Of a DNA stretch of 64,000 bases, positions 19,046 through 26,362 are shown piece after piece. The position numbers and the translations under genes are program-made. Each line of letters starts with the position of its first letter. Position 1 is the stretch's first letter. The notes under the pieces are model-generated. The model ran no database searches. It saw only the letters and a program-made list of their open reading frames with translations, and was not told where the DNA came from. Source of the DNA: Saprospirales bacterium GYS_P2D (lineage in GTDB: Bacteria > Bacteroidota > Bacteroidia > Chitinophagales > Saprospiraceae); contig WUUP01000011.1 in assembly GCA_009833045.1 (NCBI GenBank), positions 1 through 64,000 of the forward strand, in the 5' to 3' direction.

Positions 19046-20035
19046 ATGAAGTATAGACTACTCGGCCGTACAGGCTATGAAATATCAGAAATAGGACTGG
19101 GGACATGGCAGGTAGGCGGTCGCTGGGGTGATCCATTCAGCGATGAGACGGCCGATAAGATACTCCATACTGCTATTGATCATGGGGTAAATTTCATCGA
19201 TACGGCAGATGTATATGGCAATGCTATCGGAGAGAGTGAGACTGCTGTCGGTAGAGTGGTCCGATCTCGATCAGAGCGCATCTACGTAGCCACTAAGTGT
19301 GGCCGACAGATCAATCCTCATGTCAATGAAGGCTATACTCCGGCAGCACTGACTCAGTATGTCGAGGACAGCCTGCGGAGGATGCAGCTGGAGACGATCG
19401 ACCTCATACAGCTACACTGTCCGCCGACAGAGGTGTACTATCGACCTGAGATATTTGAGACTTTCAGCAGACTACAGGAGCAGGGCAAAATCCAGCGTCT
19501 GGGAGTCTCCGTAGAAAAAGTAGAAGAAGCACTAAAAGCTATCAGCTATACCAATGTGGCTAGTGTGCAGATCATATTCAATATATTCAGACAGCGCCCA
19601 GCTGAGCTATTCTTTGAGCAGGCGCAGCGGCACGATATCGGTGTGATCGTCAGGGTTCCTTTGGCGAGTGGATTATTGACCGGTAAGTTTACTCGGGAGA
19701 GTACATTTGGAGCGGATGATCATCGCCATTTCAATCGTGATGGAGCTGCTTTTGATAAAGGGGAGACATTTTCAGGAGTGCCCTATAATATTGGTTTGGA
19801 TGCTGTCGATCAGCTCAGAGAACATTTTAATAATGTAAATCTCGTCCATCTGGCACTGCGCTATATCCTATTGCATGAGGCGGTCAGCACGGTGATCCCT
19901 GGTGCCTCTCGACCAGAGCAGGTCCTGTCTAATCTCGTGGCCAGTGATAGCCCTCCTCTCAGTCTCTCTGATATGAATGCGATCGGAGATATCTATGAGC
20001 GTCAGATCAAGGAGCATGTGCATCATCTGTGGTAG
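19046..20035 (+). CDS. Aldo/keto reductase family protein
   Basis: The 329-residue product has the AKR catalytic tetrad in order: D52 and Y57 in FIDTADVYG, K83 in VATKCG, and H123 in IDLIQLHCP. The C-terminal part carries the NADP(H) site pattern (VIPGASRPEQVLSNL). These enzymes reduce aldehydes or ketones with NAD(P)H in the cytosol; the substrate is not evident. It is the last ordinary gene before the repeat-rich island, and the first palindromic repeat begins 13 bp after its stop. Confidence 0.93.
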   Translation: MKYRLLGRTGYEISEIGLGTWQVGGRWGDPFSDETADKILHTAIDHGVNFIDTADVYGNAIGESETAVGRVVRSRSERIYVATKCGRQINPHVNEGYTPAALTQYVEDSLRRMQLETIDLIQLHCPPTEVYYRPEIFETFSRLQEQGKIQRLGVSVEKVEEALKAISYTNVASVQIIFNIFRQRPAELFFEQAQRHDIGVIVRVPLASGLLTGKFTRESTFGADDHRHFNRDGAAFDKGETFSGVPYNIGLDAVDQLREHFNNVNLVHLALRYILLHEAVSTVIPGASRPEQVLSNLVASDSPPLSLSDMNAIGDIYERQIKEHVHHLW

Positions 20036-20048
20036 GGGGTGAAGAAGA

Positions 20049-20595
20049 GAACTCCCCCAACCCCTCTTGCGAAGAGGGGAGGAATGTATTGCTGGGAGTA
20101 CAGAAGTAGCATCTCGCTTTCAAGGGAGACGGGAGAGGGTTCGAGGTCAGCATCAAAGCAATATGTGTAAGATCATAAATCAAGAAAGTAATGAAATACT
20201 CAGATGCACTGAGCTATGCACGTCATATGAGATAGCATCCTACGTCGGCAGAGCTATTCATGTGGGAGCGAGTAAGGCGAAAGCAGGTAAATGGCATCAA
20301 GTTTTATAGGCAATACATCATTGAGCATGCTGATATATTAGGAGTTAAGGCTTTTTTCATAGCAGATTTTTACTGTCATCCGCAGAAGCTGATCATAGAG
20401 ATCGATGGTGATATCCATCTGACATGTGAGCAGAAGAAATATGATAAAGAGCGGTCTGAAGTCTTGAGAGAAATGGGATATCGTATTATTCGTTTTACTA
20501 ATCAAGAGGTGCTCGAAAACTGGGAAGAGGTACAAGAGCGATTGCTCCTAATGCTCGGATAAGAACTCCCCCGACCCCTCTTGCGAAGAGGGGAG
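20049..20595 (+). mobile_element. 547-bp palindrome-bounded unit with DUF559 gene, copy 1
   Basis: This block is identical, base for base by eye, to 21838-22384 (constant offset of 1,789). It starts and ends with nearly the same 33-bp sequence, GAACTCCCCC(A/G)A followed by the palindrome CCCCTCTTGCGAAGAGGGG and AG; the two ends differ only at the A/G position. The left end continues as a full composite repeat to 20155, with a second palindromic module (CTTTCAAGGGAGACGGGAGAGG). The interior is the DUF559-type gene. No transposase is present. It may be an element mobilised by its own nuclease or by host recombination at the direct repeats; both are inference. Confidence 0.8.
20191..20562 (+). 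pseudogene. DUF559-type (VSR/PD-(D/E)XK-like) endonuclease gene with in-frame amber codon, copy 1
   Basis: Read through, the frame encodes 123 residues: MKYSDALSYARHMR, then TAG at 20233-20235, then HPTSAELFMWERVRRKQVNG and on. The residues across the stop match the usual DUF559 N-terminus (ARxLRxxxTxAExxLWxxLRxxQ), so the stop interrupts the gene. The core motifs follow: FYRQ, then FIADFYC with its aspartate, then LIIEIDGDIH with the E-x-D pair, then GYRIIRFTNQEV. A 100-residue product could still be made from the ATG at 20260, which keeps the catalytic motifs but loses the first helix. An unrelated frame upstream (20067-20309) runs through the repeat and looks non-coding. Confidence 0.78.
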
Positions 20596-20671
20596 GAGTG
20601 TGTGGTGCTGGGAGCGAAGAAGCAGCCTCTCCCTTTCAAGGGAGACGGGAGAGGGTTCGGAGTCAGCATCA
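20563..20671 (+). repeat. Composite palindromic repeat, copy 2 of 6
   Basis: It starts GAACTCCCCCGACCCC right after the DUF559 stop. Module A has an 8-bp stem, CCCCTCTT/AAGAGGGG, with a GCG loop. Module B (CTCTCCCTTTCAAGGGAG followed by ACGGGAGAGG) can fold in two ways, and the unit ends GTCAGCATCA. The first 33 bp also form the right end of the 547-bp unit. Confidence 0.85.
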
Positions 20672-20796
20672 GAAGTGTGTACTAACTTGACGGAGAAGGG
20701 AGAGCACTCTAAAGATATCCTAAAGGTAATTGCCTAGTTAAATTGAAATTTCTCAGAAAGTCCTATATTAACTACCATACTCAAAACGTAAACAAG

Positions 20797-21765
20797 ATGA
20801 ATGAGAAAACTGGCTTAGGATTTGGTGTCAGAATGAAAGCACCAAGTGTTAAAATCGCACTATTGGCTTTATTCTATTTCTTAGGGTATGGATGTGTACA
20901 AGGTCAAGAGGGGAATGTAGAATTACCCAGTAATTTAGGGTTTGTTGTATATAAAATTTCTGGAGACAAGGTATTAAATCACTTTAATGAACTTAGTAAA
21001 TACCATCTTGAGGATCTTACGATTAATTCTAAATGGCAATATCATCTCGTAATATCAAGTTGCAATCTATATTTAGGGAGAGATTCATCTTTATATAATT
21101 TTAATGAGGCAAACAGAATAGATCCATATTCCACTTGTAATGCTATGAGAACACGTCATAACACATTTGTCAATCTTTTAGAGCAAGGCAAATTAACTGG
21201 TATAGAAAGTGAATATATCAAGGCAATTCGAAAAGCAACAGGAGATAGTATATTTTCTTGGTATTTATGGGATTTGCCAGATTTTGATGAGTATGCATTT
21301 ATTGATTCATGTAATTTGAAGTATCCATCAAAACAGTTGCAAGCTAAGAAAAAGGCAACGACTGCCATCTCTGAGAAGATTGAACAGAGAGACCAGAAAT
21401 ATAGATCAATAGGCGATCTTGAAAAGCAACATGTTCTGGATCAAATAAATAGAGATTATGTTGATAGCCTCTATGCTTCAAGAGGAACACTTTCTGAATT
21501 TGAAGAGGAGGAGGTATACCAATTTTCTATGGTAGCGCATCATTCTGAAGATTGTGATTGGGTATATCAATGGACAGAACGATTGATTGATCACCAGATG
21601 AATGGGTATAAGGGAAAAATGCTTCTTGACCAATTATTAGATCGAATGCTTCACCCAAATAATGGATACTGTACAAAGCAGGATGCACAAAAAAGAGCAT
21701 ATTTCATTTATATGATAGAGGATAAGTACCCAGGTTTTCTTGACGGTATGCATCTGAGTTGGTGA
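20797..21765 (+). CDS. Exported DUF6624-like protein, paralogue 1
   Basis: I chose the ATG at 20797 (322 residues) because the sequence just before it, including AAAACGTAAACAAGATGAATGA, is shared with the second paralogue at 22561; the frame itself is open from 20743. A hydrophobic segment at about residues 17-32 ending near GCVQGQ reads as a signal peptide. The C-terminal half resembles the DUF6624 pattern: an IGDLEKQHV-type segment, then DQINRDYVDSLYAS, then VAHHSEDCDWVYQW. This matches paralogue 2 (D-SIN-LDSLF, LHHSGECDWNKKW). Function is unknown. It stands alone between repeat copies 2 and 3. Confidence 0.72.
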   Translation: MNEKTGLGFGVRMKAPSVKIALLALFYFLGYGCVQGQEGNVELPSNLGFVVYKISGDKVLNHFNELSKYHLEDLTINSKWQYHLVISSCNLYLGRDSSLYNFNEANRIDPYSTCNAMRTRHNTFVNLLEQGKLTGIESEYIKAIRKATGDSIFSWYLWDLPDFDEYAFIDSCNLKYPSKQLQAKKKATTAISEKIEQRDQKYRSIGDLEKQHVLDQINRDYVDSLYASRGTLSEFEEEEVYQFSMVAHHSEDCDWVYQWTERLIDHQMNGYKGKMLLDQLLDRMLHPNNGYCTKQDAQKRAYFIYMIEDKYPGFLDGMHLSW

Positions 21766-21837
21766 TGTCATCATATCAGCCATATCATGATGAAAGATGG
21801 AATAGGCTGTGAAGATTAGCAGCATATGTAGTAGTAG

Positions 21838-22384
21838 GAACTCCCCCAACCCCTCTTGCGAAGAGGGGAGGAATGTATTGCTGGGAGTACAGAAGTAGCA
21901 TCTCGCTTTCAAGGGAGACGGGAGAGGGTTCGAGGTCAGCATCAAAGCAATATGTGTAAGATCATAAATCAAGAAAGTAATGAAATACTCAGATGCACTG
22001 AGCTATGCACGTCATATGAGATAGCATCCTACGTCGGCAGAGCTATTCATGTGGGAGCGAGTAAGGCGAAAGCAGGTAAATGGCATCAAGTTTTATAGGC
22101 AATACATCATTGAGCATGCTGATATATTAGGAGTTAAGGCTTTTTTCATAGCAGATTTTTACTGTCATCCGCAGAAGCTGATCATAGAGATCGATGGTGA
22201 TATCCATCTGACATGTGAGCAGAAGAAATATGATAAAGAGCGGTCTGAAGTCTTGAGAGAAATGGGATATCGTATTATTCGTTTTACTAATCAAGAGGTG
22301 CTCGAAAACTGGGAAGAGGTACAAGAGCGATTGCTCCTAATGCTCGGATAAGAACTCCCCCGACCCCTCTTGCGAAGAGGGGAG
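21838..22384 (+). mobile_element. 547-bp palindrome-bounded unit with DUF559 gene, copy 2
   Basis: It is identical to 20049-20595, including the A/G difference between its two ends and a C-to-G change in the left B module (TCTCGCTTTC) not seen in the other B modules. Identity stops abruptly at both boundaries, so the duplication boundaries coincide with the palindromic repeats. The identity implies a very recent duplication or gene conversion. Confidence 0.8.
21980..22351 (+). pseudogene. DUF559-type endonuclease gene with in-frame amber codon, copy 2
   Basis: The gene is identical to the copy at 20191-20562, with the same TAG at codon 15 (22022-22024). The shared stop shows that the interruption predates the duplication, or that the shortened product from the ATG at 22049 (100 residues, with the FIADFYC and EIDGD motifs intact) is the functional form. 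The lack of any further decay in either copy is compatible with both readings. Confidence 0.78.
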
Positions 22385-22450
22385 AGATGTGGTGCTGTAA
22401 GTACAGATATAGCTTCTCCCTTTCAAGGGAGACGGGAGGGGTTCGTAGAC
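22352..22450 (+). repeat. Composite palindromic repeat, copy 4 of 6
   Basis: Module A is intact and module B is shortened (CTTCTCCCTTTCAAGGGAGACGGGAGGGG). The tail after GGTTCG has diverged from the usual GTCAGCATCA. A separate 7-bp inverted repeat, GATAGGA/TCCTATC (22504-22531), lies between it and the next gene. Confidence 0.8.
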
Positions 22451-22560
22451 AGAAGAGTGAGCATACCAGCTTAATGGAAAAATGAAATTGATGTCCATAC
22501 TGAGATAGGACTTTTATATAATAATCCTATCTTAACTATGATAATCAAAACGTAAACAAG

Positions 22561-23421
22561 ATGAATGAACAGATGATCAAAGTAGTAGGGTGTTTTGGGA
22601 TCTTGGTTGGTTTAGTCTTTTTTATCAATAGTGCTGACAGGAGGGGACCATGTCCTATTGACTTTGCAGAGATTAATCCTGATCCGACTTTTTACTATAT
22701 AGATACTGTTGTCTTCAGACAGAGTATCGGTAAGTCTGAGGATGTGATACATTATGTACAGAAGGAGTACTTAGAAAAAGTGAATAGTCTACACATAGAT
22801 TCTTCATTCTTGGCCATTGCTCATAGCGATTGTAGATCTTCTTTTTGCCAAGAATATTTAGGTCGTGTCATGCAGACTTGGCAGAGTGATGAGTATGGGT
22901 CGTCTCGATATCCATATTTTTTCAATGGCAGATTTTTGGTAGATAGTTTACTTGCTATATGTGCTCGGGATGGATACCATATTTCTGATCCGCTTAGAAA
23001 TCAAGAGTACATAGATGCACTTGATGAAATAGGCGATTTAGACCAGCTTTATCGACGCCAGCGATTGACATATAAAGACAATAGTAATCGTCAAGCGGAG
23101 GTAGACTCGATTAATCGAGTAAAACTGGATTCGCTTTTCAGCAGATATGGATTTCCCCATGTGTATACAGTGGGGTACAAAGGACATGAAATAGCATGGC
23201 GGGTACTACATCATAGCGGAGAGTGTGACTGGAACAAAAAGTGGTTTCCACGATTCTTAGAGGACTACTATAGCTATCCTTTTGAAGGATATTCAATGTA
23301 TAGGACGTACGATAGGTTCTATGAACTTGAGAATGGATGGTGTGAGGGCGACCGAGAGTTTATCCTATCACATCTGCTACGATCAGGGAATACAGAGTTA
23401 GAAAGACTTGTTAGGCGATAA
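22561..23421 (+). CDS. Exported DUF6624-like protein, paralogue 2
   Basis: The 286-residue product has one N-terminal hydrophobic segment (about 7-24) that may be a signal peptide or anchor. The C-terminal half carries the DUF6624-like series: IGDLDQLYRRQRL, EVDSINRVKLDSLFSRYGFP, VGYKGHEIAWRVLHHSGECDWNKKW, then a Tyr-rich stretch. Paralogue 1 shares DSI/INR-x-LDSL and HHS-CDW at similar spacing, and the 45 bp upstream of both starts are clearly related. Function is unknown. Repeat copies 4 and 5 flank it. Confidence 0.75.
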   Translation: MNEQMIKVVGCFGILVGLVFFINSADRRGPCPIDFAEINPDPTFYYIDTVVFRQSIGKSEDVIHYVQKEYLEKVNSLHIDSSFLAIAHSDCRSSFCQEYLGRVMQTWQSDEYGSSRYPYFFNGRFLVDSLLAICARDGYHISDPLRNQEYIDALDEIGDLDQLYRRQRLTYKDNSNRQAEVDSINRVKLDSLFSRYGFPHVYTVGYKGHEIAWRVLHHSGECDWNKKWFPRFLEDYYSYPFEGYSMYRTYDRFYELENGWCEGDREFILSHLLRSGNTELERLVRR

Positions 23422-23460
23422 TGGGTTCGGGTTTCCTTAGTGCTTACAGTACTCGGATAG

Positions 23461-23493
23461 GAACTCCCCCGACCCCTCTTGCGAAGAGGGGAG
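23461..23493 (+). repeat. Palindromic repeat, copy 5 of 6 (module A only)
   Basis: The 33 bp GAACTCCCCCGACCCC to GGGGAG are identical to the right end of the DUF559 units. The bases just before (ACTCGGATAG) resemble the 3' end of the DUF559 gene (GCTCGGATAA), so this may be the right boundary of a lost third unit. Confidence 0.8.
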
Positions 23494-23533
23494 ATTTTAA
23501 TTTTTAGATATATGTATTTATCAATGGCAGTAA

Positions 23534-23698
23534 AAGGAGGACGAAGGGAAGGAGCAATTGTTTGGGACTCAATACCGATATAATAAAAAGGGTGAAACGT
23601 ACATCTATGACCTGCACTGTCCAGAAGAAGTCAATCTCAGAAGGAGTAGGTATGGGCTGTCTCCGATCGATGATTTTGATGTTATGAATTTTGGATGA
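23534..23698 (+). pseudogene. C-terminal remnant of a DUF6624 protein
   Basis: A frame open from 23534 to the TGA at 23696 reads KEDEGKEQLFGTQYRYNKKG, then IYDLHCPEEVNLRRSRYGLSPIDDFDV. It matches the usual DUF6624 end (G-x-x-Q-x-x-GTQ, then a P-x-x-x-N/D-x-RR-x-x-GL-P segment). There is no start codon or N-terminal part, and a TAA lies directly upstream at 23531. It is a broken copy abutting the next paralogue; its stop overlaps that gene's first codon. Confidence 0.65.
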
Positions 23699-24612
23699 AA
23701 AAGCTAACTGTTATTCACATGCGTAATTATTTTATATTTTTTGGTTTCATTCTAATGATGAATGTCAGTTGTTCTTCTGACTACGACCACTCTGACTACT
23801 TAGATTGGCAGAGGAGGGCGATGTTGGCCTTTAAGTCACGGGATTTTGATACTGGACTTAAGCATTTTGAGAAGTGTATTAAACTAATGCCTTCTGAAGA
23901 TACCTCTAACTATTTATATGCTGCTGTTTGTGCATTGGAATTAGGTAAGGATCGAATTGCAAATGATGTGTTGATTGATGGAATAACAAACTACTTTATT
24001 TCTAAAAGGTACTTCAACACCTTTGAAGGTTTTGATAGTATAAGGCAGCATCCCGTTGTGATGGATATTAACGAAAAGTTCGATTCTCTTCAACAGATAT
24101 TTTATGATGGATTAAAATGTCCGAGTGAATACTTTGAGATAGATAGTCTTCTTAAACGAGATCAACAAGTAAGGACTAATAATCATAGCACAATGGATAT
24201 GTTGGAGGTCGATTCTCTCAACATTAATAGGCTCATGGAGATTACAGAAAAATGTGGATGGATAGAAAAAGCTCAAATCATATTGTGGCATCAACGATAT
24301 GACTACGGTAAGGACACAAGGATTTGGAATTTTTTCACAAAAAAAATAGAAGAACATAATTTAAAGGCAAAAAGAAAAAATAGCATCTGGGCGAGATATG
24401 AGGATCATAGGGCGATTTATAGTCATGGACGTCAGATATTTGGCCAATATTATTACGCTTTGGATCAATACCCATTAGAATCAATAACAAATATTGATCA
24501 AAAGCGAGATTCTATTGGTCTACATCCATTTTGGTATTTGAATGAAATTTATGGATTCCCAGTCCCTGACGGTTATGATATCGAATTAGAAAAGCAAAAA
24601 ATGGGTTATTAA
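23695..24612 (+). CDS. DUF6624-like lipoprotein, paralogue 3
   Basis: The product has 305 residues from the ATG at 23695, or 297 from the ATG at 23719, which gives a tighter signal peptide. The lipobox is MMNVSC, followed by Ser/Asp. The middle has a TPR-like stretch (about 35-90: LAFKSRDFDTGLKHFEKCIKLMP, then YLYAAVCALELGKD). The C-terminal part has DUF6624 features: IEKAQIILWHQRYD, then RQIFGQYYYALDQYP, then NIDQKRDSIGLHPFWYLNEIYGFPVP. It is therefore related to the remnant just before it. Function is unknown. It is A/T-richer than its housekeeping neighbours, in line with an accessory origin. Confidence 0.75.
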   Translation: MKKLTVIHMRNYFIFFGFILMMNVSCSSDYDHSDYLDWQRRAMLAFKSRDFDTGLKHFEKCIKLMPSEDTSNYLYAAVCALELGKDRIANDVLIDGITNYFISKRYFNTFEGFDSIRQHPVVMDINEKFDSLQQIFYDGLKCPSEYFEIDSLLKRDQQVRTNNHSTMDMLEVDSLNINRLMEITEKCGWIEKAQIILWHQRYDYGKDTRIWNFFTKKIEEHNLKAKRKNSIWARYEDHRAIYSHGRQIFGQYYYALDQYPLESITNIDQKRDSIGLHPFWYLNEIYGFPVPDGYDIELEKQKMGY

Positions 24613-24627
24613 ACATGTGATTTTATA

Positions 24628-24746
24628 AACTCCCCCGACCCCTCTTGTGAAGAGGGGAGAGGTGTGTTAGGAAGATAGTTTTTTAGGAGTAGAATTATAG
24701 CCTCTCCCTTTCAAGACAGACGGGAGAGGGTTCCGAGTCAGCATCA
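24628..24746 (+). repeat. Composite palindromic repeat, copy 6 of 6
   Basis: Module A keeps its 8-bp stem but has loop GTG in place of GCG. Module B reads CCTCTCCCTTTCAAGACAGACGGGAGAGG, and the copy ends GAGTCAGCATCA. It closes the island 25 bp before the end of the convergent 4Fe-4S gene. Confidence 0.82.
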
Positions 24747-24771
24747 AAAAACGCAAAGCCCAACACACTCC

Positions 24772-26358
24772 CTACTCACTCAATCTTACCCCATCCACTC
24801 TGATGTCCAGCGTCTTCTCATAGATGTCATCTGATCCATTCTCCAGACGGAGTACTCCACGAGGGCATACAGCAGCGCATACACCACAGCCTACGCAAGA
24901 AGCACGGACGATGTTTTGGCCCTTCTGTGCATAGGAGCGTACGTCGATGCCCATCTCGCAGTAGGTGGAGCAGTTGCCACAGGAGATACACTGACCCCCA
25001 TTAGTGGTGATCCTGAATCGTGAGAAGAACTTCTGCTGTAGACCCAGTAGTCCTGCCATCGGACAGCCATATCGACACCATACTCTACTCCCCATCAGTG
25101 GATAAAATCCTACACCGATGATCCCTGAGAATATCGCTCCGATATAAAATCCATAGGCACTCCGTAGTGAGTAGGCATCGATGAAAAATGCATTGCCACT
25201 ACCTATGAAATAATTAATCAATAGGATAGCTACTATCACAGCGAGGACGCCCATGATGATCTTGCCAGCGTCTTGCTGTAGATCTGGATGCTTATCCTTG
25301 AGATAGTAGACGAGTCCGATCACACCGAGGAGGAGTATCGATATCCCTATGGCAAACATGTCACGTGTCAGCCAGTATTGCTCCGGATTATTGCCCATCT
25401 GTGTATAGAGCACAGCGATGGTCATGATCGTCACGAATACTAACACGAGATGTATCACCCAGCGTTCTATTTTCCATGCTTTGAGAGACTTATCAGATAG
25501 CTGGCGAAAAGGGTCGCCTGCCGTCTCTGCCAGTCCTCCGCAGCCACATACCCATGAGCAGTACCAGCGCTTACCATAGAGGTAGGTGAGTAGCGGCGAT
25601 ATGAAGAAGATCATCGCTATCCCAAGGATCAGCATGAATAGGCCGATAGACCCATTGCTGATCATGCCCTCCCAGTGCCAGTCAAAAAAGAAATCATAGT
25701 CGAGCGGCCACATGTTTTTCATGTCTTTATCAAACCACTTATTGTAGGTGGACTTATTGAGCCCCTCCATGAGCTCCGGTATTAAGAAGGCAAATCCCGT
25801 CTGAAAGAACATGACGGAGATAGTCCTGAGGACCTGATATTTATTGTGCCGATACTTCCAGATATAGCGTATGCCAAATATGATGATCGCCAGCGTGTAG
25901 AGTGTCCCGTAGACAAACCATTGACTCGCAGGGACTCCTTTGATCCACTGTGATAGCGGGTCAAATAAGGCCACTAAGCCAGTATTAGCTGCGCCATCGC
26001 TGCCCAGACCGAGTACCTGAGGATACTGATAGAGGACGATGTAAAATGCTGTGATCGCTACACCGGCTACCCATGCCGAGATGCCTCTACTGGAGATTCT
26101 ATCGTGCCATATGTTATTATTCTTGATGCCGGCTGGCTGCTGTAGGTAGGTGACATACGAGAATGATACGACACCAACCGTCATCAGTCCAAGTGATGCG
26201 ATCAGCCATGCCGTAGCATTGGGAAATGTCACTCCAAAAGTGGCAGCTATCAATATGGTCAGTCCCGCTATGCCGATCGCTGATGTCAGCTTCTGAAGTG
26301 GTGACCAAGATAGGGTATCAGGATTAGCTATAGATAGACTTTTATATACTTGAGACAT
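24772..26358 (-). CDS. Polytopic membrane 4Fe-4S ferredoxin-type protein
   Basis: The 528-residue product has about ten hydrophobic helices. Cys motifs include YCSWVCGCGG (about 267-276) and WCRYGCPMAG, of the NapH/CcoG/NosR type. The C-terminal part (about 450-515) has two 4Fe-4S clusters, CISCGNCSTYCEMG and CVGCGVCAAVCPRG. Such proteins pass electrons between the membrane quinone pool and a soluble or periplasmic partner. The FAD oxidoreductase gene ends 4 bp upstream, so the pair is probably one electron-transfer unit. The terminal acceptor is unknown; this is not a complete NosR or CcoG by layout. Confidence 0.85.
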   Translation of the reverse strand: MSQVYKSLSIANPDTLSWSPLQKLTSAIGIAGLTILIAATFGVTFPNATAWLIASLGLMTVGVVSFSYVTYLQQPAGIKNNNIWHDRISSRGISAWVAGVAITAFYIVLYQYPQVLGLGSDGAANTGLVALFDPLSQWIKGVPASQWFVYGTLYTLAIIIFGIRYIWKYRHNKYQVLRTISVMFFQTGFAFLIPELMEGLNKSTYNKWFDKDMKNMWPLDYDFFFDWHWEGMISNGSIGLFMLILGIAMIFFISPLLTYLYGKRWYCSWVCGCGGLAETAGDPFRQLSDKSLKAWKIERWVIHLVLVFVTIMTIAVLYTQMGNNPEQYWLTRDMFAIGISILLLGVIGLVYYLKDKHPDLQQDAGKIIMGVLAVIVAILLINYFIGSGNAFFIDAYSLRSAYGFYIGAIFSGIIGVGFYPLMGSRVWCRYGCPMAGLLGLQQKFFSRFRITTNGGQCISCGNCSTYCEMGIDVRSYAQKGQNIVRASCVGCGVCAAVCPRGVLRLENGSDDIYEKTLDIRVDGVRLSE

Positions 26359-26362
26359 GTGA

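Noticed and set aside
20067-20309. 80-residue frame at the start of the DUF559 unit (also 21856-22098)
   Set aside because: It translates the palindromic repeat and then runs out of frame over the nuclease N-terminus; the composition is that of the repeat, not of a protein.
20049-24746. Repeat cluster as a CRISPR array
   Set aside because: Copies are hundreds of bases apart, separated by genes, and vary in length; there are no short regular spacers and no cas genes.
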